From Oleispirillum sp963678075 (GTDB taxonomy: Bacteria; Pseudomonadota; Alphaproteobacteria; Rhodospirillales; Rhodospirillaceae), in contig CAXXPK010000005.1 in NCBI GenBank assembly GCA_963678075.2, forward strand, positions 62,001 to 126,000: a stretch of DNA of 64,000 nucleotides. The letters run 5' to 3'. Below the pieces are notes generated by a model. It searched no databases. It was not told the DNA's origin and worked only from the letters and a program-made list of their open reading frames with translations. Below are positions 47,131 through 59,935 of the stretch, one piece after another (positions within the stretch are counted from its first letter, which is position 1; each line of letters begins with the position of its first letter). Position numbers and translations under genes: made by a program.

Positions 47131-47846
47131 GCGATTTGCGCGACTATCATGCTTGGAATATCGCCGCGCTGCGTTTTGGCGCGGCGCCGGACGTCCTCTC
47201 CCCGGAACAGGCGGCGCGTCTGGACGACGAGGTGACGCGTGCCCTGACGCTGTCCGATTTCGGACGCCGTGTTGTTCGAGGCGATGCAACGTGAGCTGCT
47301 GACCCAGGCGGCGCTGGATACGGTGACGGCGCGCGCGACGGCTCCTACCGAAGATGAGGTCTTGGCCTTTTTTGCGGCCAATCCCGATCGTTTTCACCTG
47401 CCGGAACGCCGAGTCGTGCGGCACCTCCTGATTACCGTCAATCCCGACTTCCCGGACAACACGGACGAGGCCGCCCATGCCCGCGCCGGTGCCTTGGTCG
47501 AGGCCTTGAAGGGCGGCGCGTCGTTCGCCGATCTGGCGGCCCATCATTCCGAATGTCCGACCGCGATGCAGGGCGGTGCCGTCGGCACGGTGCCGCGCGG
47601 CGTGTTGTATCCCGAGGTCGAGGCCCTGGCTTTCTCGTTGGCGCCGGGGGGGGCTGGGGCGGTCCGGCGCGGACCGCGCTGGGTTGGCACCTGGTCGCCT
47701 GCGACGCGGTGTTGCCGTCCGAGGAAACGGCCTTCGCGGTGGCCGAGCCGGCGATCCGCGCGCACCTGACCAAACAGGCGCGGCGGGCGGCGCAGGTCGA
47801 TTGGTTGCGTGTCGTGATGAACCGCCCGGTGGTGGTGGTCGCCTGA
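47127..47846 (+). pseudogene. nifM: NifM peptidyl-prolyl isomerase, two frameshifts
   Basis: Three frames in sequence: DLRDYHAWNIAALRFGAAP and SPEQAARLDDEV (start ATG 47127), then EAMQRELLTQAALD to HSECPTAMQGGAVGTVPRG, then GWHLVACDAV to the stop at 47846. Together they form a parvulin-type NifM, which folds NifH. The first break is at 47245-47270, where some residues may also be lost; the second lies in a G8 run at about 47646-47653. The start overlaps the nifZ remnant's stop. Confidence 0.8.
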
Positions 47847-47920
47847 GTCCACGAAGAAGCATTACGCCCCACGAGAAAACTGCAACAATGGGGTGGAATG
47901 GTTCGATCGTGAGGAAGCCG

Positions 47921-48610
47921 ATGACGCCGGATATCGTGTGGTGCACCAGTCTGCCGTCGCGGGATGATCCGGCGGCGCAGGCGTCGCGGGTCGCGTCCTG
48001 GGGCGGGCGGGAGGTCACCTTCAACGACGCCGAGGAAAGCGCCCTGCTGTATGGCGCCGCCGCCGAGCGGGTGGTGGTGGCCCGCAGCGGACGGTGGGCC
48101 TTGGGCAAGCCGGTACCGTTCCTGTCGGACGTTCTGGACCATCAGGCGGTGGCTTCGATGCCTTTATGCGGCATCGTCAACGCTGACATCTCCTTTGAGG
48201 CGACGGAGGCCGAACGTCGCTGGCTGGTGGCGGAAGCGGCGCGGGGTGCACTGGTCTGCATTCGCCGTACCGATGTGCCGGATGATGCGACGCCGCTTTC
48301 CCAAGGCAGTCAACTGCCGCAGGGGTTCGATGCGTTTCTGTTTCCGCGCGAGATGGCGTCCTGTCTGCGGGCCGAGGGATTCTGTCTTGGCATGCCGTTC
48401 TGGGATTTCTGGCTGCCGGCGGCGGCGGCGCTGTTGACGCATCAGTTGGCCGCCTGTCGCGGTCTGGCCGATCTTGCCGCCTCCGACGAAGCGGCGGCGG
48501 GGCGGTTGAGTCAAGTCTACGACGGTTTCCAATCCCGTGTGCTGGATGCGGTGGCCATGGCGGCGCGCGTGTTCGATGCCGTTCCTTCCGATACCGCGTC
48601 GGCCCCTTGA
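47921..48610 (+). CDS. Protein of unknown function
   Basis: 229 residues, no signal peptide or membrane helix. It begins TPDIVWCTSLPSRDDP and has an NADISFEATEAERRWL segment and FLFPREMAS; the pattern vaguely recalls a nucleotide-sugar or glycosyltransferase-like fold, but I cannot assign it. ATG 47888 is an alternative start. It is the last gene before the rRNA operon. Confidence 0.6.
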   Translation: MTPDIVWCTSLPSRDDPAAQASRVASWGGREVTFNDAEESALLYGAAAERVVVARSGRWALGKPVPFLSDVLDHQAVASMPLCGIVNADISFEATEAERRWLVAEAARGALVCIRRTDVPDDATPLSQGSQLPQGFDAFLFPREMASCLRAEGFCLGMPFWDFWLPAAAALLTHQLAACRGLADLAASDEAAAGRLSQVYDGFQSRVLDAVAMAARVFDAVPSDTASAP

Positions 48611-48697
48611 AATAGGGCCTTCGTTCCCCCACATGTTAAGGCCGGGCCACGGATTGGCGCGGGGGACGCCCCCTCGGAAAATCTTTTAAAAATGTGT

Positions 48698-48726
48698 TTG
48701 ACAGTGTGGGGTTGGTTGGCCTAGAA
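48698..48726 (+). promoter_or_regulatory. rRNA operon promoter
   Basis: TTGACA, 17 bases, then CTAGAA, followed by a leader of about 240 bases up to the 16S gene. This is the best sigma-70-like site in the upstream interval, which otherwise holds no gene. Confidence 0.6.
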
Positions 48727-48811
48727 ACTGGCCTCCCGACGACGGGGGCGGCGGCAGCGGCCTTAGCGAGTTGGGCGAGATTAGCGACTGTTCTTTGACA
48801 TTGTGGATCGG

Positions 48812-48842
48812 AAAAAGGGATACGCGGACGGCGGTTGGTTCG
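48812..48842 (+). other. 16S processing stem, 5' strand
   Basis: These 31 bases pair almost fully with 50498-50528 on the far side of 16S, forming the long stem cut by RNase III in precursor rRNA. Differences between the two arms are mainly G-U pairs. Confidence 0.8.
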
Positions 48843-48968
48843 TAAGAACGGACTGTGTCCATACGTATCTTGGTAAGGAAAGCATGCCCCGTTAATCGGA
48901 GTATAGTTTCTTTGAGAAGTGCGAATGGATCGGCTCTGAGGATTCTAGTGTTTCGGCACTAGAGTTAA

Positions 48969-50454
<1,486 letters not shown>

Positions 50455-50497
50455 AAGGAAGCTGTCCAGTGGCGCAAGCCATATGGATGCAAAGCGA

Positions 50498-50528
50498 CGA
50501 ACCGGTCGCCGTCCACGTATCCCTTTTT
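50498..50528 (+). other. 16S processing stem, 3' strand
   Basis: Complement of 48812-48842; see that entry. It lies in the first part of the internal spacer. Confidence 0.8.
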
Positions 50529-50578
50529 ATATTCCAAGACGCGAGGCCTGGATGTGAAAGTCTGGTCGCGATGCGACT

Positions 50579-50655
<77 letters not shown>

Positions 50656-50693
50656 AGCTTTTTCTTGGCGTTTGCGCGGGGTTGTTGCTCCTT

Positions 50694-50769
50694 GGGGGCG
50701 TAGCTCAGTTGGGAGAGCGCGAGCTTTGCAAGCTTGAGGTCATCGGTTCGATCCCGTTCGCCTCCACCA
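50694..50769 (+). tRNA. tRNA-Ala (TGC)
   Basis: 76 bases, acceptor GGGGGCG with CGCCTCC (one G-T pair), anticodon loop TTTGCAA with TGC, encoded CCA; second spacer tRNA. Confidence 0.98.
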
Positions 50770-50971
50770 ACTTTTCTTCGTGTTTTGGAATGACCGAGAT
50801 CCCTGTTGAGGGTTACGGCTTTTGCCGTTGCTGTTTGACATTGTGAAGAGAGAGATACCGACCGGCAGGCATGCTGGTTGGTATTAAGTGTCTGAAATCT
50901 GATTGTTTCGGATTGTTTTGCCGGTTTAGGCCGGTTGGATGATCCGCGAAGGCGGGGACAGATCCATCTTG

Positions 50972-50994
50972 GGTTGGGTTTGTTTCTGCAAGGA
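50972..50994 (+). other. 23S processing stem, 5' strand
   Basis: 23 bases complementary to 53741-53763 with a single G-U pair; the RNase III stem that brackets 23S. Confidence 0.85.
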
Positions 50995-50995
50995 T

Positions 50996-53740
<2,745 letters not shown>

Positions 53741-53763
53741 TCCTTGCAGAAACAAGCCCAACC
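53741..53763 (+). other. 23S processing stem, 3' strand
   Basis: Complement of 50972-50994; see that entry. Confidence 0.85.
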
Positions 53764-53806
53764 GGGAAACGATCGGACACTTAAACTCTTCTTCATGGGC
53801 TTCGAT

Positions 53807-53924
53807 GGCCTGGTGGTTATGGCAAGCGTGCACCATCCGATCCCATCTCGAACTCGACCGTGAAACCGCTTAGCGCTGATGGTACTGCATCTTAAGGTGT
53901 GGGAGAGTAAGTCGCTGCCAGGCC
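53807..53924 (+). rRNA. rrf: 5S ribosomal RNA
   Basis: About 118 bases: GGCCTGGTGGTTATGGC at the start pairs with GCCAGGCC at the end, and CGATCCCATCTCGAACTCG is the 5S core. Confidence 0.96.
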
Positions 53925-53986
53925 TTCCAAGCCCATGACGAAGACGAAAACAAAATCAGACACACGCTCTCTCGCACAACCGCCAA

Positions 53987-54029
53987 ACCAAAAAACGCCC
54001 AAAAGCACCGTGCCCTTGGGCGTTTTGGC
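53987..54029 (+). terminator. Intrinsic terminator between 5S and tRNA-fMet
   Basis: A-rich left arm with AACGCCCAA, a short loop region, then TTGGGCGTTTT. It may reduce read-through into tRNA-fMet or end the main rRNA transcript. Confidence 0.7.
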
Positions 54030-54049
54030 TTCAACAGACCATACCTTGA

Positions 54050-54126
<77 letters not shown>

Positions 54127-54197
54127 AATATAAGCCGACAGATCAATCGTCTAGCGGCTTTTCTGCGCTCTGTTCCGCCGTGAGATCTTACGTTGGG

Positions 54198-54434
54198 TCA
54201 GCGCAGGGTAAGCGTCGACGCGCAATCTTTGTCCATCGGTAACAAGCCCCCGATATCGCTGCTCAACTGCTCAGACGCATCCGGCCCGCCCTGAGCAGAA
54301 ATACCCCGGAAAAGCCCGGATGCCCGGTCCAAATTCGGGGAGCACGTCACATTGGCAAAGGCTCTACTTTCATCCGGATGAAAGTTCCAGGGCAGGTCAG
54401 TAGAAAATTCATGAACATTCGCCTTTAAGGACAT
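54198..54434 (-). CDS. Possible small protein
   Basis: 78 codons from ATG 54434 to TGA, acidic, no known motif. It is the only open frame in the 54127-54549 interval that could be coding; base composition is less GC-rich than the core genome. Ribosome binding site is weak. Confidence 0.3.
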   Translation of the reverse strand: MSLKANVHEFSTDLPWNFHPDESRAFANVTCSPNLDRASGLFRGISAQGGPDASEQLSSDIGGLLPMDKDCASTLTLR

Positions 54435-54549
54435 TTGAAATTAAATTACTCTGCGTCACCTAGGAGTGAGGTGCTAGCATAACAGCTTGCTCCATAAGCT
54501 CTTTCCCATCCAAGATCACCAAGCTCAGATAAGTGAAGGGGGCACGTAG

Positions 54550-55014
54550 ATGGGGTCAAAATCCAGCTTCTTTGGAGCTATTGCTTCCACCTTCTTTGCA
54601 CTAATTGTTTGTGGATGCACTGCTATCGGCCCGGATTTCCCGAAAGCGGACGCCGGATTTACGCCGAAGGTTACGTATAACATCGACTCTGAAGCCGCAT
54701 GGACGAAGGTCATTTCCACTCTTGGAGCCAACACCATCCATGTCGAACAAGCCCAGCACGAATCCGGACAGATAAAGACCGGATACATGGAGGGGACGAC
54801 GACCGTCGGCCTTGTAAACGGATCATCGCGATACATGTATCGCATCTACATTATCCCGGTCGAAAAAACCAAGACCACCATCAACGTGAGTCCAGTTCTT
54901 GAGTCGTCCGGCGCTCAATACGCCCAGAATTGGAACGACGTCAGCTCTCAGAATACTGACATCGTCTCGGAGCCACGCTCGTGGCTTTACCAAAAGATCG
55001 AAGGATCTCTGTGA
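54550..55014 (+). CDS. Lipoprotein, accessory, lower GC
   Basis: 154 residues with a lipoprotein signal peptide; the lipobox is VCGC with Cys about 23. The mature part has SEAAWTKVISTL and strand-rich segments with SSRYMYRIYIIPVEKTKTTI, like small outer-membrane lipoproteins of phage or island origin. Codon use is less GC-rich than the neighbours. Function unknown. Confidence 0.7.
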   Translation: MGSKSSFFGAIASTFFALIVCGCTAIGPDFPKADAGFTPKVTYNIDSEAAWTKVISTLGANTIHVEQAQHESGQIKTGYMEGTTTVGLVNGSSRYMYRIYIIPVEKTKTTINVSPVLESSGAQYAQNWNDVSSQNTDIVSEPRSWLYQKIEGSL

Positions 55015-55127
55015 TTTAAATCCAAGATATGGGAGCCTCTCATGACAAGCTCCCATGCTGATCTACCAGAGACACCCTTGCTGCCAACAAGACAAACTGA
55101 GCTGCTGCCGGTTATGTGGACAGGCCG

Positions 55128-55907
55128 TTAAGCTAATCCCGCCATCCTTTCGAATGCAACCGGGCTGACGTAGCCCAGGGTCGAATGCCGACGGATAACA
55201 TTGTAAAAGCGTTCGACGTAATCGAACACATCGGCTCTCGCCTGATCCCTCGTCCTGTAGACTTTGCGTGCCGTTCTCTCGGTTTTCAGGGATGAGAAGA
55301 AGCTCTCCATGGCGGCATTGTCCCAGACGTTCCCCGATTTGCTCATCGAACAGGTGACGCCGTTATCGGCCATCAGCCGCTGGAACTGTTTGCTGGTATA
55401 TTGGCTGCCCTGATCGGAGTGGTGCAGCAGGGCGTCCGGCTTGCCGCGCCGCCAGATCGCCATGATGAGAGCATCGGTGACCAACTGTGTGGTCATCTCC
55501 GCCTTCATCGACCAGCCGACGACACGGCGCGAGAACAGGTCGATCACCGCCGCCACGTAGAGCCAGCTTTCCGCAGTCCAAATATAGGTGAAGTCGGCGA
55601 TCCACTTCTGGTTCGGGCGGTCCGCCGTGAATTGCCGATCCAAGACGTTCGGCGCGATCATGTATCTCTGGCCTTCGTCTTTCGGCAAGCCTCGGCGTCG
55701 CGGCCTGGCCCGCAAAGCCTGGCCCCGCATCAGCCGCTCGCCCATTGCTTCGCCGGCGCTGCTGCGCCAATCTCAGCTCTGGGCTCCAGTCTCCTGGGGG
55801 TCACAGCAGTCCAGATCCCGAGCCGCTTGTGCGATGCTTACCCCGCGCTCCCGTACAAGACGCACTGCCTTAACCTTGAACTCCCGCGTAAATTTTCGTC
55901 GTTCCAT
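55128..55907 (-). mobile_element. IS3-family remnant with internal deletion
   Basis: The orfA start (RRKFTREFKVKAVRLVRERG, from ATG 55907) covers about 30 residues. A joint at about 55790-55830 leads directly into the middle of orfB, whose DDE catalytic core follows (DFTYIWTAESW, HHSDQGSQYTS, the Glu near SFFSSLKTE) to the stop at 55128. The orfA C-terminus, the frameshift window and the orfB N-terminus are missing, so transposase cannot be made. Terminal repeats were not identified. Confidence 0.85.
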
Positions 55908-55970
55908 TGCTTCCTTCGGTCCTTCAAAACACCCCTGGATGAAATGCCAAAGGCAGGCCATAACAGGGAG

Positions 55971-57626
55971 ATGATCGTCCTCGGCATCTCTTTCTCCTCG
56001 CGCGATAGTGCCGCCGCCTTGTTGTGCGATGGGGAAATTGTTGTGGCCTCTCAGGAAGAGCGCTTCACCCGCAGGAAGCATGAAGGTGGGTTTCCCTGGC
56101 GGAGCATCGCCTATTGCCTCGCGCAAGCAGGGATCAAGGCCGAGAATGTGGACGTCGCCGCGCTTTGTGGCGAGCCAAGCGATCGCGTTCGCGAAGCGCT
56201 CGGGGCGATTGATCCTCGTGTCGATTGGTCGTCGAAGCCGATGGTTTTCGAGTCCCATCAGGCTCAAGTCGCAAGCGCGTTCTTTCCGTCGCCCTTCCGG
56301 CAGGCAGCGGTGCTGGCGCTTGACGGTGGCGGCGGGCGGGTGGCAACCTCGTTCGCCATTGGTCGCGACAACGCGCTTGATATGCTTCAAGAAATCGACT
56401 CCCCCGATTCTCTCGGGTTGCTGTATTCCGCTTTTACGCACCTCATCGGGTTCAAGGCGCATTCGGGAGAATACAAGCTCATGGGGCTGGCCCCCTATGG
56501 GGGGCCGAAGCACGTGGGAACCATCCTCGATCACCTAGTCGAGGTCGATGCGAACGGGTGGTTCCGGTTGAACCGGGCCTATTTTCGCGAGGGCTGTGGC
56601 CCCGAGTGCGCCGCACAAGACTTTTCCTCTCTGTTCGGCCAGCCACGGCGCCTTCCCGACGCTCCGATGACTCAGTATCACAAGGATCTGGCCTCTTCGA
56701 TTCAGGCGGTTGCCGAGGAGATCGTCCTCCGTCTCGTTCGCATGGCGCGGCGGGAAACCGGCTTGCGCAATCTGTGTCTGGGGGGCGAGGTGGCGCTCAA
56801 CGGCGTCGTCAACGGCAAGGTGCTTCGAGACGGCGCATTCGATGATATCTGGATCCAGCCAGCAGCGGGCGAGGCTGGCGGAGCGCTTGGCGCGGCGTTC
56901 GCGGCTTGGCACCAAGGCTTAGCCCGGCCACGGGTTATCGATGGCCGCGATCGGATGCGCGGCGCCCGCCTTGGACCCGCGTTTTCCCAGGCGGAGGTCG
57001 AAAAGCGCCTGACCGCGGTCGGGGCGAGGTTCTCCGTTCTGGAGGACAGCGTCCTTTTCGAAACCTGCGCGAGGGAACTCGCGGCGGGAAAGACGCTGGG
57101 TTGGTTTCAGGGGCGGGCGGAGTTCGGCCCGCGCGCGCTGGGCAATCGCTCGATCCTTGGGGATGCGCGGTCCCCCGTCCTGCGGTCCGATCTCAACCGC
57201 AAGGTCAAGCATCGCGAGGCTTTCCGTCCGTTCGCCCCCTCGGTCTTGTGCGAAGACGCGGGCGATTGGTTCCATCTCGACCGCGACAGTCCCTATATGC
57301 TGTTGGTTGCCGAGGTCAAACGCCCGGACATCCCGGCGGCTACCCATGTCGATGGGTCGGCCCGTGTGCAGACCGTGAGCGTGGACGACAACCCGCGCTA
57401 CCATGCACTGATCCGTGCGTTTCAGCGCCGTACCGGCTGCCCGGTGCTGGTGAATACCAGCTTCAACATCCGTGGCGAGCCGATCGTCGGCACGCCTGAG
57501 GAAGCGTTCCGCTGCTTCATGGGAACCGAGATCGATGGGCTCGTGATCGAGAATTGCTTCCTCAAGAAGGCGGACCAAGACCCAACACAAGCGGTGGATT
57601 ACCGAAATACGGTTGAACCGGACTAG
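55971..57626 (+). CDS. NodU/CmcH/TobZ-family carbamoyltransferase
   Basis: 551 residues starting MIVLGISFSSRDSAAALL, the family's Kae1-like N-terminal domain, with ALDGGGGRV, AHSGEYKLMGLAPYG and LCLGGEVALNG. The C-terminal third is YrdC-like (WFQGRAEFGPRALGNRSIL, KVKHREAFRPFAPSVL, NTSFNIRGEPIV). These enzymes use carbamoyl phosphate and ATP to form carbamoyl-adenylate, then O-carbamoylate a substrate. The short hypF starts 19 bases downstream on the same strand. The open frame extends upstream through the IS3 remnant but has no family character there. Confidence 0.88.
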   Translation: MIVLGISFSSRDSAAALLCDGEIVVASQEERFTRRKHEGGFPWRSIAYCLAQAGIKAENVDVAALCGEPSDRVREALGAIDPRVDWSSKPMVFESHQAQVASAFFPSPFRQAAVLALDGGGGRVATSFAIGRDNALDMLQEIDSPDSLGLLYSAFTHLIGFKAHSGEYKLMGLAPYGGPKHVGTILDHLVEVDANGWFRLNRAYFREGCGPECAAQDFSSLFGQPRRLPDAPMTQYHKDLASSIQAVAEEIVLRLVRMARRETGLRNLCLGGEVALNGVVNGKVLRDGAFDDIWIQPAAGEAGGALGAAFAAWHQGLARPRVIDGRDRMRGARLGPAFSQAEVEKRLTAVGARFSVLEDSVLFETCARELAAGKTLGWFQGRAEFGPRALGNRSILGDARSPVLRSDLNRKVKHREAFRPFAPSVLCEDAGDWFHLDRDSPYMLLVAEVKRPDIPAATHVDGSARVQTVSVDDNPRYHALIRAFQRRTGCPVLVNTSFNIRGEPIVGTPEEAFRCFMGTEIDGLVIENCFLKKADQDPTQAVDYRNTVEPD

Positions 57627-57645
57627 CGGGCAGAGGAAATCCGCG

Positions 57646-58731
57646 ATGGAAAGGTATGCAACGGTCTCTTTGGCGCGGGCGGTGCCCCCAGTGCTTGGTT
57701 TCGGTGCGTTCCTTAAGGCCACGGTCACTGCGATGCGTGGGCGGGAGGCTTTCGTTTCCACGGTGCTGGGCGATCTTGGTACGCCCCAGACCCTTGCCGC
57801 CTATCGCGCGGCGGCGGCGGTCATGCGGGAAAGTCTGGGCGCCGATGCGGCGCTGATGGCTCACGATCTCCACCCGGATTTCGCCTCGACCCGGTTGGCG
57901 CAAGATCTGGGAATTCCCACTCTGGCGGTGCAGCACCACCACGCCCACGTTGCGGCGGTAGCGGCCGAGAACGGTCATCTTGCGCCGCTGCTTGGGCTTG
58001 CTCTCGACGGCTTCGGCCTCGGCCCTGGCGGCGAGAGTTGGGGGGGCGAACTGCTGGCGGTCAACGGGGCTTCTTTCCGACGGATCGGCCATCTGGCGCA
58101 TCTGGCCCAGCCGGGTGGCGACGTCGCCGCCCGCGAGCCATGGCGGATGGGCGCGGCGGCCTTGCATCGGCTCGGGCGCGGCGACGAGATTTCCGATCGG
58201 TTCGCCGCGCAGCCGCCCGCGGCGATGCTGGAGCGCATTCTCACGCGGGGGGTCAACAGCCCGCCGACCAGCAGCGCCGGAAGACTGTTCGATGCCGCCT
58301 GCGGTTTGCTGGGGGTGATTCCGGTGGCCCGTTTCGAAGGCGAGGCGCCGATGGCGCTGGAGGCGATGGTGCGGACGCCGCACGCGTTGGCGGGCGGCTG
58401 GACGCTCAAGGACGGAGTGCTGGATTTCTTGCCGTTGCTCGGCCGTTTGTCCGGCATGACGGCGGCGGAGGGGGCGGATGCCTTCCACGGAACGGTGATC
58501 GTCGGGCTGGCCGATCTGGCCGCCTGGGGCGCGGCGGAAACCGGTCTTCGCACGGTCGGCTTGAGCGGCGGCTGTTTCCTCAACCGGGTGCTGCGGGAAG
58601 GGTTGGTCGCGGCACTGCGGGAGAAGGGATTGACGCCGCTGTCGCACCGGGAACTCTCGCCGGGCGATCCATGCATCAGCTTCGGTCAGGCGTGGGTCGC
58701 CGCGCAGGCGGCTGCGGGAAAGGAAAGTTGA
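57646..58731 (+). CDS. hypF: Short HypF: carbamoyltransferase domain only
   Basis: 361 residues that correspond to the C-terminal Kae1-like half of HypF: PVLGFGAFLKATVTAMRG, MAHDLHPDFASTRLA, VQHHHAHVAAVAAE, LALDGFGLGPGG and LSGGCFLNRVL. The acylphosphatase, zinc-finger and YrdC domains of standard HypF (about 750 residues) are absent. AGAGGAAA is seven bases before ATG 57646, so the start looks native. HypF normally carbamoylates the C-terminal cysteine of HypE for CN ligand synthesis. Short HypF1 forms are known, for example in Ralstonia eutropha. Confidence 0.86.
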   Translation: MERYATVSLARAVPPVLGFGAFLKATVTAMRGREAFVSTVLGDLGTPQTLAAYRAAAAVMRESLGADAALMAHDLHPDFASTRLAQDLGIPTLAVQHHHAHVAAVAAENGHLAPLLGLALDGFGLGPGGESWGGELLAVNGASFRRIGHLAHLAQPGGDVAAREPWRMGAAALHRLGRGDEISDRFAAQPPAAMLERILTRGVNSPPTSSAGRLFDAACGLLGVIPVARFEGEAPMALEAMVRTPHALAGGWTLKDGVLDFLPLLGRLSGMTAAEGADAFHGTVIVGLADLAAWGAAETGLRTVGLSGGCFLNRVLREGLVAALREKGLTPLSHRELSPGDPCISFGQAWVAAQAAAGKES

Positions 58732-58741
58732 AAACGTTGCG

Positions 58742-58857
58742 AGGGGATTCGATCCCCTCGCGCACCCCATTCCTTTTTTCGCCGCGTTAGCGGCAATCGA
58801 CTGTCATGCCGCGTGACGGTTTTATCGCGCACCGCGCAAAAACTTTACGAAAGGGGA
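58742..58857. repeat. Dispersed hairpin repeat, copy B
   Basis: Hairpin GAGGGGATTCGATCCCCTC, then CGCACCCCATTCCTTTTTTC and sequence shared with copy A (41234-41346). It fills the space between convergent hypF and hypE, where it may terminate both transcripts. A second G/C hairpin follows at 58860-58880. Confidence 0.75.
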
Positions 58858-58894
58858 GCACGAGGGGTCCGCGCCCCCTCGCATCGTTTTGACT

Positions 58895-59935
58895 TCAGCA
58901 GATTCGCGGCAACTGGATTCCGGTCAGCCAATCGAGGATGCGCCGTCCGCCGAACTGGGTTTCCATCACCACCAGATGCGTCGGGTCCTCGACGACACGA
59001 CCGATGATCGCGGCGTCGCGCCCGAGGGGGTGGCCGCGCATCGCCGCCAGCAGGTCGTCCGCCCGTTCGCTGGGGCAGATGGCGATCAGCTTGCCCTCGT
59101 TCGCCGTATAGAGGGGGTCGAGGCCGAGCAGTTCGCAGGCGGCGCGGACCTCGGGCTTCAGCGGAATCGCGTCTTCCGAAATCGACATGCCGACGCCGGA
59201 CTGGGTGGCGAGTTCGTTGAGGGTGGTGGCAAGGCCGCCGCGCGTCGGGTCGCGTAGGCAGGCGATCTCGGACACCGCCGCCACCATGCGCGCGACCAAG
59301 CCGTGCAATGCGGCGGAATCCGAGAGCAGGCTGGTTTCGAAGCCCAGGCTCTCGCGCTGGCTCAGCACCGCGATGCTGTGGTCGCCGAGAGTGCCGTTGA
59401 CCAGGATCGCGTGACCGGGGCGGGCGCGGTCGCCGCCGACATGGACGTCGGGTGGCACCCGTCCGATTCCGGCGGTGTTGATGAAGACGCCGTCGCCCTT
59501 GCCCCTTTCCACCACCTTGGTGTCGCCGGTGACGATCGGCACCCCCGCTTCGCGGCTGGCCCGCGCCATGGAAAGGACGATGCGGCGCAAATCGGTCAGC
59601 GGCAGGCCTTCCTCCAGGATGAACCCGCAGGAAAGGGCCACCGGCGTCGCGCCCGCCATGGCGATGTCGTTGACGGTGCCGTGCACCGCCAGCGAGCCGA
59701 TGTCGCCGCCGGGGAAAAACAGGGGAGAGATGACGTGGCTGTCGGTGGTCATCACCATACGTCCGGCCTCGACGGCGAATTCCGCTTGGTCGTTGCCCTG
59801 GCGCAGGAAATCATTGTCGAAGGTGGCGACGAACAGGGCGTCGATCAACTGTGCCATGGCGCGTCCGCCGCTGCCGTGGGAGAGGTCGATACGACCGTTT
59901 TCCCAGTCGATCGCCGGTCCGGAGAATCTGCTCAT
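58895..59935 (-). CDS. hypE: Hydrogenase maturation protein HypE
   Basis: 346 residues of the PurM/ThiL fold: DLSHGSGGRAM, GDIGSLAVHGTVNDIAM, TGDTKVVERGKGDG, CLRDPTRGGLATTLNE, and the C-terminal PRIC, whose last cysteine carries thiocarbamate that HypE dehydrates to thiocyanate. All family landmarks are intact. Its ATG overlaps the hypD stop. Confidence 0.95.
   Translation of the reverse strand: MSRFSGPAIDWENGRIDLSHGSGGRAMAQLIDALFVATFDNDFLRQGNDQAEFAVEAGRMVMTTDSHVISPLFFPGGDIGSLAVHGTVNDIAMAGATPVALSCGFILEEGLPLTDLRRIVLSMARASREAGVPIVTGDTKVVERGKGDGVFINTAGIGRVPPDVHVGGDRARPGHAILVNGTLGDHSIAVLSQRESLGFETSLLSDSAALHGLVARMVAAVSEIACLRDPTRGGLATTLNELATQSGVGMSISEDAIPLKPEVRAACELLGLDPLYTANEGKLIAICPSERADDLLAAMRGHPLGRDAAIIGRVVEDPTHLVVMETQFGGRRILDWLTGIQLPRIC

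Noticed and set aside
55401..55970. N-terminal extension of the carbamoyltransferase
   Set aside because: It is read through the IS3 remnant in antisense; the family start is at 55971.
57613..57645. Earlier TTG start of the short HypF
   Set aside because: It would overlap the carbamoyltransferase end and has no ribosome site; ATG 57646 has AGAGGAAA at good spacing.
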